Source: Scalindua sp964437425 (lineage in GTDB: Bacteria; Planctomycetota; Brocadiia; Brocadiales; Scalinduaceae). From it: a stretch of 64,000 nucleotides of DNA. Position numbers and translations under genes: made by a program. This document shows positions 53,844 to 63,024 of the stretch, in pieces (within the stretch, counting starts at the first letter, position 1; each line of letters starts with the position of its first letter). Under the pieces are notes generated by a model. That model made no database searches and was not told the origin of the DNA. It saw nothing but the letters and a program-made list of their open reading frames with translations. The stretch spans positions 1 to 64,000 of the forward strand of contig CAYTGO010000002.1 of the NCBI GenBank assembly GCA_964437425.1, read 5' to 3'.

Positions 53844-55793
53844 TTATTCCGGCAGAGAAACAAAAAACTTGCTCCCCTTACCCGGTTCGGACTCCACCCA
53901 TATCTTTCCGCCATGCCGATCAATTATCCTGCGAACAATAGAAAGTCCCAATCCCTCTCCGGAAACATCATTATCGCCAGGGTGAAGACGGTGAAATATC
54001 TCGAAAATCTTTTCCATGTGTTTCTCTGCAATGCCAACCCCATTGTCTTCCAGACAATATACAACATGCCCATCTTCTTTCTTTCCTGAAAGCATGATTA
54101 TGCAATCTCTTTTGCGATCACGATATTTCAAAGCGTTATCTAAAAGATTGGAGAAAACCTGGTTGATCTTTACCTCGTCACCTCTGCACGAAGGCAGTTC
54201 GTTAATTGGAAATTTAGCATTTGCTTCATTTATCTGATATTTAAATGTTTCTGTAATATCAGAAACGAGTTTATTCATATCCAGCTTTTTTATATTAAGC
54301 CTTGCACGACCCAAACGAGACACATGTAAAAGCCCTGATAACAAAGCATCCATTTTAGATGAGCTTGTTAGGATAAATCTTAGTGCATCAGGAATGTCCT
54401 CCTCAAGAGGTTCTGCAAATTTCCCCCTTGTCTCAACAGGCATATCACTTTCATCTAGAATCGTACGAATTCGCTCCACTGCTGATTGTAATTCTTTACT
54501 GAAACCCTGTATATTCAGAAGTGGTGACCGCAAGTCATGTGATGCCACATAGACAATCTGTTCCATCTCTTTATTTTTATATCTAAGTTCCTCAAGCATC
54601 TGCTCAATCTCTTTTGTCTTATCAGCAACCATTAGCTCCAGATTGTGTGAATAACCCTCTAGCTGAGAATTTGACTCATCTAATTTGGAAGTCATATCAT
54701 TAAAGGAATTTGCAAGTAAACCAATTTCATCTTTAGATCCTATTGTTATCTTGAAATTAAGATCTCCACCTGATATCCTTCTTGTTCCTTTTACCAATTC
54801 GTGAATAGGCCGAGTTACTCTTTTTGATATAATGAGTGCAATAACCACAACGACTATAGCGCTTACACATCCGAGTATAATGGTAAAAATTCTTAAATGT
54901 GTAATAGGAGAAAAGACCTCTGCTTTGTCTAATTTAGTCACCAGCCCCCAATCCATTTCAGGAATATGTTGATAAGCGGCTACAACATCTTCACCCCTGT
55001 AATCGAGGGCAGTAATTGTTCCATTTTCCCCTTTTAACGCCAATCTCATAGGTTCCGCTCCAGTAGAACTTAATGGAACGGACATCCTACGCGGCATGTC
55101 AGGTGCGTACTTTAGAGTTGTTAAGAATAAGAGTTTATCTCCACTTTTCTGACCCAACAGTACCTCTCCTGTCTCTCCCATCCCGGCACGCTTAGTCGTA
55201 ATTTCATCCAGGATTGCAATATCATAGGCATTGATAATAACACCAATTGTCTTATTATCACGCTTGTCGGTCAGAGGTGATGAAATAAATATGCAGTCCA
55301 CACTTAGAAAAGAAGTACTATAACTATATGACTTACCGGTATACGACTCTCCATAGTCCTTAGTAACGCAACTCATGAATATATCCTCACTAGACATATC
55401 CATTCCAACCCATTCATCAGTAGTGGATGCGACAACCATGCCATTAATATCCAGGACCGCTATTGATGTCAGTTGAGAGTCCAGAGTTTTTTTGTTCTGC
55501 TTGAGGTGCTTAATCAGGAGAGTACATGCACCACTTTGTGTTCCTCTTACTGAGACAAGCTCAAGGCTGTCTCTAATAAAACCATCAGAACTAAAATCTA
55601 TAACACGCCCTTTTTTGGAATCCAGAAAAGACAATGTATGGGTTTTTTTAGATTCTGCAACAGCCGTCAGCCAGCTAAGTGTCTGCTGCTCGATTGTACT
55701 CCTGGCATTGAAGTAGTACAACGTTGTGATTATTGAAATTGGTATCAGCGAAATGCAGAGTGCAAAAATCAGTAATTTGGTTTTTAGTGACAT
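53844..55793 (-). CDS. Cache-HAMP-histidine kinase (membrane)
   Basis: 649 residues. Transmembrane helix at about 7-25, a periplasmic Cache-type sensor (to about residue 300, with VVASTTDEWVGMDMS and DIFMSCVTKDYGESYTGKSY), a second helix, HAMP (RRISGGDLNFKITIGSKDEIGLLANSFN), a coiled coil with a HisKA dimerization site SHDLRSPL (phospho-His) and a HATPase domain (LDNALKYR, EDNGVGIAEKHMEKIFEIFHRLHPGDNDVSGEGLGLSIV). A paralogue of the kinase at 57153, sharing the same N-terminal sensor style. Probably signals to the Rcp1-like regulator just downstream. Confidence 0.94.
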   Translation of the reverse strand: MSLKTKLLIFALCISLIPISIITTLYYFNARSTIEQQTLSWLTAVAESKKTHTLSFLDSKKGRVIDFSSDGFIRDSLELVSVRGTQSGACTLLIKHLKQNKKTLDSQLTSIAVLDINGMVVASTTDEWVGMDMSSEDIFMSCVTKDYGESYTGKSYSYSTSFLSVDCIFISSPLTDKRDNKTIGVIINAYDIAILDEITTKRAGMGETGEVLLGQKSGDKLLFLTTLKYAPDMPRRMSVPLSSTGAEPMRLALKGENGTITALDYRGEDVVAAYQHIPEMDWGLVTKLDKAEVFSPITHLRIFTIILGCVSAIVVVVIALIISKRVTRPIHELVKGTRRISGGDLNFKITIGSKDEIGLLANSFNDMTSKLDESNSQLEGYSHNLELMVADKTKEIEQMLEELRYKNKEMEQIVYVASHDLRSPLLNIQGFSKELQSAVERIRTILDESDMPVETRGKFAEPLEEDIPDALRFILTSSSKMDALLSGLLHVSRLGRARLNIKKLDMNKLVSDITETFKYQINEANAKFPINELPSCRGDEVKINQVFSNLLDNALKYRDRKRDCIIMLSGKKEDGHVVYCLEDNGVGIAEKHMEKIFEIFHRLHPGDNDVSGEGLGLSIVRRIIDRHGGKIWVESEPGKGSKFFVSLPE

Positions 55794-56005
55794 GAAGTGT
55801 GGCCCTGTGAAACACTTTTTATTTTTTTAGACAGGGTATGACCCAGAACAATGTTTAAGTTCAGACGTTTAAAATATCAGATATTGCCTACAGTTCAAGC
55901 ATAAATTAGCCCGGAATTACATCTGATTTTCGAACCAGGGCTACGAAAATGTAGAGTAAATCAGGTCCTGAAGACTAACAATCTATTTGAGATAGGTATT
56001 TAATA

Positions 56006-57160
56006 TTATACAGCTACTTCCTGCTCTACATCATCATAGCGGGCTCTAACATCCAGAAATTCTTTTTCAGCGCCGACAAAGGCATCTACCACATCTGGAT
56101 CAAAGTGCTTACCGCGACCAAGAATAATAATTTCAAGACTCTTTGTATGAGAAAAGGCTTCTTTGTAACATCGCCTGGACGTCAGTGCATCGTATACATC
56201 GGACAATGCAAGAATTCGCCCGACTAAAGGAATCTCTTCACCGGCAAGTCCATGTGGGTAGCCTGTACCATCCCATTTTTCATGATGACTTTCGGCAACC
56301 TCTATACCTATCCGGACAAAATCGTTACCAGAATGCAGCCGATTGACTTCTCTAAGCGTTTCTGCCCCTATAATGGTATGTACCTTCATTTCATTAAATT
56401 CTTCTTTCGTAAGTTTACCTGGCTTGAGGAGTATACTGTCCGGAACCCCAACCTTACCAATATCGTGAAGCGGACTTGCAGCACATATATTTTCTATATA
56501 TTCTTCATCTATGATTGCTGCATATTTTGGAAGCAAACATAGTCTCTGACAGATAATTTTAACGTACTCTCTTATCCTTAACAGATGTTCCCCTGTTTCC
56601 GGATCTCGTGACTCAGCAAGTTTAGCCATTGCGAATATTGTTGATCGCTGTGCAGCAGTGATCTCAGACACCTGTTTACTTACACGGTTCTGGAGGTCAA
56701 GATTAAATTTTTCTATCTGACCCTGATATTGATTTTCTCTATCATGGAGCCGTTTTCTCTCCAGAGAGGCGTTGATTCGTGCTTTAAGAACAGTGTGATT
56801 GAACGGCTTTACCATATAGTCGGCCGCCCCATTTTCAATGCAACGTACAACACTCTCCATATCATCTATCGCAGATATCATAATTACAGGGATTTGACAT
56901 AAGTGAGAATCATTCTTCATATATTCCAACACCTGGTAGCCGTCCATATCCGGCATGCATATATCCAGGAGAACAAGGTCACAATCCTGTTTCTCCAATG
57001 TTGACAATGCATAAAGCCCGTTTTCTGCCATTAAGGAATCGTATCCCATAACTTCAATCAAATCAGTAATGATTTTAAGATTAATAGTATTATCATCAAC
57101 AACGAGTATCCTGGCCTTATCAGATTCTGTTACCTGGCCCATTGTATTTGAATTAATCAT
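56006..57160 (-). CDS. Response regulator with HD-GYP phosphodiesterase output (RpfG-like)
   Basis: 384 residues. Receiver domain (ILVVDDNTINLKIITDLIEVMGY; DLVLLDICMPDMDGYQVL with the phospho-Asp), a linker coil, then an HD-GYP domain: LHDIGKVGVPDSILLKPGKLT (HD metal site) and HHEKWDGTGYPHGLAGEEIP (GYP). Such enzymes break c-di-GMP to pGpG or GMP on receiver phosphorylation. Its N-terminal codons overlap the 3' end of the kinase at 57153 by eight bases, so the two are translationally coupled and probably a cognate pair. GAGGAGG precedes the ATG. Confidence 0.95.
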   Translation of the reverse strand: MINSNTMGQVTESDKARILVVDDNTINLKIITDLIEVMGYDSLMAENGLYALSTLEKQDCDLVLLDICMPDMDGYQVLEYMKNDSHLCQIPVIMISAIDDMESVVRCIENGAADYMVKPFNHTVLKARINASLERKRLHDRENQYQGQIEKFNLDLQNRVSKQVSEITAAQRSTIFAMAKLAESRDPETGEHLLRIREYVKIICQRLCLLPKYAAIIDEEYIENICAASPLHDIGKVGVPDSILLKPGKLTKEEFNEMKVHTIIGAETLREVNRLHSGNDFVRIGIEVAESHHEKWDGTGYPHGLAGEEIPLVGRILALSDVYDALTSRRCYKEAFSHTKSLEIIILGRGKHFDPDVVDAFVGAEKEFLDVRARYDDVEQEVAV

Positions 57161-59165
57161 TATTTACCTCCTCAGCAGCAAGGACAACATTGTCTTCATA
57201 AACATTCTTCGTCATTAATTTATTTCCATTCGTATCTTCTGATTCAGACATACGTGCGTCCGCAAGTGGCACGGTAAACCAGAAAGTACTTCCCTTGCCC
57301 AATACACTCTCAACTCCGATCTTGCCTCCATGTAGTTCCACTAATCGACGTGTCAGGGCAAGTCCAATACCTGTACCTCCAAGCTCTTCATCACGAACAC
57401 GGTCTACCTGGTGAAACTCGTCAAATATACTTTCGATTGCATCTTCCTCAATTCCAATACCGCTGTCACTAACTTCAAATCTGGCATACATGTTCTCAGC
57501 TTGTCTAGCGTTAATCAATACTTCACTCTCATTGGGCGAGTACTTTACCGCGTTTGATAACAGGTTGAGCATTATCTGCTTGAACTTTCTCTCATCAGCC
57601 CTGACTACATCAAGTCCAGGATCTACATTAATCTTCATTGTTATTCGATTTCTCTTTATCAGGCCGTCTATTATATATTGTTTATTCACCATATTAACGG
57701 AAGTCTGAATGACCTGTTCTATCAATATATCTACTAATGAAAGATCCACTTTCCCGGAGTCTATTTTTGTAATATCAAGAAGGTCATTTATGAGTTCCAG
57801 CAGGTGCTTACCGCTATCGTCAATTTGATTTACATATTCATTTTGTTTGTCATTAAGTTTTCCAAAATATTGACCTTTCAACAAGTCTGCAAATCCCAGT
57901 ATGCCATTAAGAGGGGTACGTAGTTCATGACTCATTGATGATAAAAACCCGGATCTCGCCTTATTTGCACTCTTCAACTGCATGTTTGTCTCTTCGTGCC
58001 TTAGAAGAGATTCATTCAGTTTTACAGTCTCTTCACAAAGATCATGCGCCATAATATTGAAGCTTTCAGCCAGATCACCTAATTCATCTCCACGGATTAC
58101 TTCAACTCTGTGTTTAAGGTTACCACCCCTGAACTTATCAGCGGCAGACTTTAATTCACTAATTGGTTTTGAGAAGGACATGGTAAAGAATACGCCTGCA
58201 ATGATTACGAGTATAGAGCTGATACCTGCTGTGCAAATAGCTATGATACCGATCATCTTTAGGGAAGCAAACGCCTCTGTCTCATCAATCTTGGCAACCA
58301 AACCCCAGTTTAGTTGAGGAATAAATTGATAAGCAGACACGACACTGGTATTCCTGTAGTCACTGGTTATTATAGTTCCACTTTCTCCTTCAAGTGCCAG
58401 CTTCATGTACTCGACTCCAGGACTATTCAAAGAAACTCTCTGACTTAATGGAGCACCCGGCACATACCGCAGAGAATTAAGAAAAACCACATCGTTCCCC
58501 CTTTTTTGGCCAAGGATCATCTCTCCTGTCTCACCCATTCCGGTATGGTCGATCATAATGCTGCCTATAGCACTCAGATCATAGGCATTTATAATAAGAC
58601 CCAACTTCTCTTGATCAGACCTGCTGGTAAGAGGGGCAGAAATAAAAATACATTTATTTTGAATACCGGACAATGTAAATGAACGACTGACACTGGTCTG
58701 CCCATAATCTTTTTCAATAGTATCGCTGAATATATCCTGTCCTGATATGTCTTTCCCCAGCATATAATCACTGGTAGAACCAACAATTTTACCACTGAGA
58801 TCAACGACTATTATTTCAGCAATAGACTGGTCAAGTGATTTCTTATTTACTTTGAGATGCCTGTTAAGCCGGAGTACAGCATCACCTTGAATCCCATCCT
58901 GATTAATAGTTTTAAGATTATCTCTTATAAAGCCATCAGACCCGAAGTCCACGATACGACCCCTTTTTGCGTTAATAAAAGATTCGATGTGCATCTTTTT
59001 TGATGACGCAATTGCTGTCAAGCTATCCAGTCTCTCTTTTTTCTTATGACTCTTTGCATTCACATAATAGACCGATGAGATTATGGCAATCGGTATTAGT
59101 GAGATACAGAGCGAATAGAGAAGTAATTTGCTTCTTAGAGACAAACCTTTATATTTATTTTCCAT
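57153..59165 (-). CDS. Cache-HAMP-histidine kinase (membrane), paired with HD-GYP regulator
   Basis: 670 residues. Transmembrane helix at about 14-32, Cache-type periplasmic sensor, second helix near residue 300, HAMP (AADKFRGGNLKHRVEVIRGDELGDLAESFN), HisKA with SHELRTPLNGILGFADLL (phospho-His) and a HATPase domain (LLSNAVKYSPNES, SGIGIEEDAIESIFDEFHQVDRVRDEELGGTGIGLALTR). An acidic C-terminal tail (ESEDTNGNKLMTKN) is unusual. The first 300 residues are clearly related to the kinase at 53844. The 3' end overlaps the downstream RpfG-like gene. Confidence 0.94.
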   Translation of the reverse strand: MENKYKGLSLRSKLLLYSLCISLIPIAIISSVYYVNAKSHKKKERLDSLTAIASSKKMHIESFINAKRGRIVDFGSDGFIRDNLKTINQDGIQGDAVLRLNRHLKVNKKSLDQSIAEIIVVDLSGKIVGSTSDYMLGKDISGQDIFSDTIEKDYGQTSVSRSFTLSGIQNKCIFISAPLTSRSDQEKLGLIINAYDLSAIGSIMIDHTGMGETGEMILGQKRGNDVVFLNSLRYVPGAPLSQRVSLNSPGVEYMKLALEGESGTIITSDYRNTSVVSAYQFIPQLNWGLVAKIDETEAFASLKMIGIIAICTAGISSILVIIAGVFFTMSFSKPISELKSAADKFRGGNLKHRVEVIRGDELGDLAESFNIMAHDLCEETVKLNESLLRHEETNMQLKSANKARSGFLSSMSHELRTPLNGILGFADLLKGQYFGKLNDKQNEYVNQIDDSGKHLLELINDLLDITKIDSGKVDLSLVDILIEQVIQTSVNMVNKQYIIDGLIKRNRITMKINVDPGLDVVRADERKFKQIMLNLLSNAVKYSPNESEVLINARQAENMYARFEVSDSGIGIEEDAIESIFDEFHQVDRVRDEELGGTGIGLALTRRLVELHGGKIGVESVLGKGSTFWFTVPLADARMSESEDTNGNKLMTKNVYEDNVVLAAEEVNND

Positions 59166-59196
59166 AAGATATTAATCCTTCAAAACTGATATAAAC

Positions 59197-59580
59197 TCAA
59201 GTGACAAGATATTTTGTCAGTACACCAAACAGTTCCTTCGTTTGTATTGGCTTAGGAAGATGCGCTGTACATCCAATGTCAATCTGCCTTTCCTCTGCAT
59301 CCGTTCCGGTACTGGCGGTTAATGCTATGATAGGAGTTTCAGCAAACCCAGGTATCTCTCGCAACCTCATTGTCGCCTCGAGGCCACCCATCACTGGCAT
59401 TCGCATATCCATCAGTACTATTTCAGGTTTATGCTGTTTTGCCGATTCGATTGCCTCCACCCCATTCCTTGCAACAGTGACTTTATGGTTGTGGATACTC
59501 AGCATATCAAGCAGCATTCTTAAATTAATCTCGTTATCCTCAACTACCAGGATATGACGCTCTTCAGGCAATTCTTCCAT
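59197..59580 (-). CDS. Single-domain response regulator
   Basis: 127 residues, a bare receiver domain of CheY/hybrid type: HILVVEDNEINLRMLLDML, phospho-Asp in EIVLMDMRMPVMGGLEAT, Thr in IALTAST, Lys in LPKPIQTKEL. No output domain. It lies 31 bases upstream of the Cache kinase at 57153 and downstream of the REC-PAS-kinase at 59645, so it could relay phosphate in the island. Confidence 0.94.
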   Translation of the reverse strand: MEELPEERHILVVEDNEINLRMLLDMLSIHNHKVTVARNGVEAIESAKQHKPEIVLMDMRMPVMGGLEATMRLREIPGFAETPIIALTASTGTDAEERQIDIGCTAHLPKPIQTKELFGVLTKYLVT

Positions 59581-59644
59581 AGATTCCCCTAATTTGTATG
59601 GTTAGATTGTTTTACAAAATAACACAAAATATCAATTATATGCT

Positions 59645-61381
59645 CTACGCCACTATCTTTTCACGCTCTTTCAAGACACTCTGCGAGGCCAGTGTAAACC
59701 AGAACGTGCTGCCACGTCCAACTTCACTCTCAACACCTATCTCTCCACCATGCAGCTCTACTAATCTGCGCGTCAACGTAAGACCTACCCCGGTGCCTCC
59801 GAGCTGATCGTTGTGAACCCAATCTGCCTGGTAAAACCCGGAGAATAGATTCTGTTTCTCTTTCTCACTAATCCCTATACCAGTATCACTAATCTCCACT
59901 CTTATCCCGGTATCACTCTCCCCTGTACAAGTGATACTAATACACCCACCTTCAGGTGTATACTTCAACGCATTTGAGAGCAGGTTGTACATAATCTGCT
60001 TATATTTATGAATATCAACAACAACAACGTCCGGTGCAGAGTCTATAGATATTTTGACGGTTATCTTCTTTCCCGTTATCTGGCTATCCATCATAGAGAC
60101 AATTGCATACATTAATTCTGAGAGCGAGCATTTCACAAGCTCTAGCTTCATCTTACCAGCATCAATCTTTACTATGTTAAGCAGATTATTAATAAGCCCC
60201 AACAGATGCTTACCGCTACTGTCTACTTCCCTTATGTAGTCCAACTGCTTATCATTCAGCTTACCAAAGTACTGCCCATTTAACATGTCGGTAAAACCAA
60301 GTATGGCATTAAGTGGTGTACGAAGTTCATGACTCATTGATTCAAGGAATTTGTTTTTACTATGATTTGCCTCTTCCAGCAGCAGGTTGGCATCCTGAAG
60401 TCTCTGCATAGACAGTCGTAATTCTTTAGTCCTAGCATCCACTGTATCTTCCAGCTTATTGCGTTCTCTTGTTAACTCACCCTCAATACGCTTACGCTCT
60501 GTAATGTCTCGAACAGTACCTGTAAAATACATTTTATCGTTAATAGAAAAACTATTAACCGTTAATTCTATGGGAAAAATATTCCCGCTCTTGTGAAATC
60601 CCTCAAGCTCAACAACTTTTCCCTGAATCTTTGACTCACCTGTTTCAAGATATCTATTCATCCCCGCACAGTGGCCTTCACGAAAATGTCTTGGTATTAT
60701 TGAAACCAGTTCACTTCCAACCATCTTTCCCGCATCAAACCCAAAGATCTCCTCAGTCCTTCTATTAACCTCGATTATTTTACCCTCAGTATCTGCTATA
60801 ATAATCCCATCAAAAGAGGTAGCATGTACCTGCTTGTATTTAGCCTCACTCTCTTTGAGCAATTTTTCAGTTCGCTCACGCTCGCAAATCTCCTTCTCAA
60901 GAAGAAGCATCTTGTCTTCCAGCTTCTTTACTAAAACCTCATTGTAGAGCTTATAGGAACCCTCGTCATCTTCTATAACCTGAACGTCAGGCTGGATGTT
61001 TGAGTTGCTTGTATTGTACCCCTTACAGAGATCTTCTATAATAGCCATTAGCGCAGTCATATCAGTCGGTTTTCTAATGAACCTTGAAGCACCTGATTTT
61101 AATGCTATCTCTTCATCCTGTTTGTCAGTATAGGTTGCTGTATAGAAAACAAATGGTATAGAGTGCAGCTTATCATCAGAATTTACCTTCTTACAAAGTT
61201 GAAATCCGTCCATCACAGGCATCAGGATATCTGAAATAATCAGGCTAAACTCTTCAGTTTGTAATTTTTTTAGTGCTTCCGCACCATTGGCAGTAGTGAC
61301 GACCTCGTAATCACTTTTTTTCAACCAAAGCTCTAATAAGAGGAGGTTTTCTGTATTATCATCAACTACCAGTATCTTCAT
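59645..61381 (-). CDS. Cytosolic REC-PAS-histidine kinase
   Basis: 578 residues from ATG 61381 (weak GGAA upstream; an upstream in-frame start adding 23 residues is unlikely because the receiver begins right here). Receiver (MKILVVDDNTENLLLLELWLKKSDY; phospho-Asp in SLIISDILMPVMDGFQL), a coil, a PAS domain (VHATSFDGIIIADTEGKIIEVNRRTEEIFGFD), HisKA (SMSHELRTPLNAILGFTDML) and HATPase (LLSNALKYTPEGG, ISDTGIGISEKEKQNLFSGFYQADWVHNDQLGGTGVGLTLTRR). No membrane helices. The kinase part is close to that of the gene at 57153, suggesting recent relationship. Confidence 0.94.
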   Translation of the reverse strand: MKILVVDDNTENLLLLELWLKKSDYEVVTTANGAEALKKLQTEEFSLIISDILMPVMDGFQLCKKVNSDDKLHSIPFVFYTATYTDKQDEEIALKSGASRFIRKPTDMTALMAIIEDLCKGYNTSNSNIQPDVQVIEDDEGSYKLYNEVLVKKLEDKMLLLEKEICERERTEKLLKESEAKYKQVHATSFDGIIIADTEGKIIEVNRRTEEIFGFDAGKMVGSELVSIIPRHFREGHCAGMNRYLETGESKIQGKVVELEGFHKSGNIFPIELTVNSFSINDKMYFTGTVRDITERKRIEGELTRERNKLEDTVDARTKELRLSMQRLQDANLLLEEANHSKNKFLESMSHELRTPLNAILGFTDMLNGQYFGKLNDKQLDYIREVDSSGKHLLGLINNLLNIVKIDAGKMKLELVKCSLSELMYAIVSMMDSQITGKKITVKISIDSAPDVVVVDIHKYKQIMYNLLSNALKYTPEGGCISITCTGESDTGIRVEISDTGIGISEKEKQNLFSGFYQADWVHNDQLGGTGVGLTLTRRLVELHGGEIGVESEVGRGSTFWFTLASQSVLKEREKIVA

Positions 61382-61464
61382 TTTTATTCCGAATTTTAAA
61401 TTAATCCTGTATTTATTTTCTTGTGTAATGGGGCGAAGAGAGTAGTCCACACCAGTAAAGCATC

Positions 61465-62511
61465 TTAAGCGCCTGGTATCATGAAAGAGTGATTCTGCAC
61501 TTTGCCATTATTCCCGCTTTGCACTCCATACTTACCGTGTTCATCTGATTTTATAAGAGTGTTCGCGTTACCCAGAAAGCAGATAAACTCTTTAAACAGT
61601 TCCATGTCAAAGCAGTTAATCATGGTTTCCCTCATTTCGAGAAGAGCAGAGAATGGTTTTAGCGCCTCTTTATAAGCTCTTTTTGTGGTGATTGCATCAT
61701 ATGCATCTATAATCCTGGCGACCTTGCCAAAAAGCTGAATCTCATCTCCTCCAATTCCGTGAGGATAACCTGTTCCATCAAAGTTTTCATGATGTTGAGC
61801 GACTATCAACAGTGATTCATTTAAGATATTGCCTTCTTTTGTCAAAAGGCTTATACCTGCTTCAGGATGCTTTGCTACTATTTTTCGTTCATCATTCGTT
61901 AATATGCTTGGTTTGTTCAGAATATCTGATGGTATTTCAACTTTCCCAAAGTCGTGCAACAGTAATCCAGTTCCAAGAGTACGCAGATTATCTTGATCAA
62001 TGCCAAGGTACTTCCCAAAAAGCAAGCCCAGTACTGATACATTTACTGAGTGTGTATAAGTCTGGTAGTCATGTGAAGTCACCTTGATCAGGTTAGAGAA
62101 AGCATGCTCGTCACGTAAAACATAATCAACAGTATTATCCGCCCAGGATGTAACTCTATCTATTTTGACTCCTGATTTTGTGTCATTCAAGAGTTCCTGG
62201 GTTAGGTTTTTTGCGACACTATAAACAATGCTCGATTTTTCAACTGAACTTTTCCCATTATCTGCAAGAATTGTTTTTAAATTTTGCTCCTGATAGTCAT
62301 TAAATGTTTTATAGCTGTTTGCATATACATAAAGCTTTGTAATATTATTCTCTACTAATTTTTTTCGCCTATCATTGCGAAACGTTTCTCCACCGTGACT
62401 AAACAAGACATACCTTGGAACGCCATTAACATTGCTTTTTAAATATAAATCACACTCTACTTCTGTATCTACAATTAAAGTGCTTTCGTTAATAGCCAGA
62501 AATTCTTTCAT
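61465..62511 (-). CDS. HD-GYP domain phosphodiesterase
   Basis: About 348 residues from ATG 62511 (a TTG 14 codons earlier is possible). The N-terminal 100 residues form a small beta-rich sensing region, of the DUF3391 style often found before HD-GYP. Then HD in LLLHDFGKVEIPSDILNKPSILT and GYP in HHENFDGTGYPHGIGGDEI, with the metal site intact. A short Asn/Gly-rich C-terminal tail follows. It should hydrolyse c-di-GMP. It is the first gene of the eight-gene signalling island on the minus strand. Confidence 0.93.
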   Translation of the reverse strand: MKEFLAINESTLIVDTEVECDLYLKSNVNGVPRYVLFSHGGETFRNDRRKKLVENNITKLYVYANSYKTFNDYQEQNLKTILADNGKSSVEKSSIVYSVAKNLTQELLNDTKSGVKIDRVTSWADNTVDYVLRDEHAFSNLIKVTSHDYQTYTHSVNVSVLGLLFGKYLGIDQDNLRTLGTGLLLHDFGKVEIPSDILNKPSILTNDERKIVAKHPEAGISLLTKEGNILNESLLIVAQHHENFDGTGYPHGIGGDEIQLFGKVARIIDAYDAITTKRAYKEALKPFSALLEMRETMINCFDMELFKEFICFLGNANTLIKSDEHGKYGVQSGNNGKVQNHSFMIPGA

Positions 62512-62553
62512 ATAATTAATTTCTCTTTCTCTATATTCATATTCCAACCGCAA

Positions 62554-63024
62554 TAGCCGCTGGAAATAGACAGACAGAAGCTGACTTGTTGTTATATAAC
62601 TGCCAATACTAAAAGGACATACTATCTTTAGATTTCATACTAAAGCATGTTACAACACCTTTTGACTCCTATATATACATGTATTAACGGCACTTTCAGC
62701 TAAAACATTAGTGATGAATTTATTTTTTAGGTAAGAAAAATCAGAGGTAAAAATGTTGCGGATTTTAAGAGAAGTAACCTGGAATATTTGTTGAAATTGC
62801 AGATTAGTAAATCGAAAGGCTTTTCTTACTAATTTCTTTCTGATCTGCTTATGATTTAAGCCGTAAGCAGTTAAAATTGAAATACTTAGTAGACTCTTTG
62901 GATTTGCACTTATTACTTGAATTTAGTGTATTGCCTAAGCTTAACGAGACAATACACTGAGTAGTTTTTCGAATGAGAATGCGGCTATTTTGTTCCAGAA
63001 AAAGCCTAATAAAGTCCTGAATGG
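62554..63024. other. Intergenic region downstream of the glutamine synthetase
   Basis: About 470 AT-rich bases. The only structure I see is the stem-loop at 62925-62958. The promoter of the signalling island should lie at the left end; no clear box is visible. Confidence 0.45.
62925..62958. terminator. Possible terminator hairpin after GlnN
   Basis: AGTGTATTG (62925-62933) pairs perfectly with CAATACACT (62950-62958) around a 16-base loop. On the minus strand, downstream of the glutamine synthetase, only a weak T-poor tail follows; on plus, five T lie at 62965-62969. Structure is clear, function uncertain. Confidence 0.4.
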
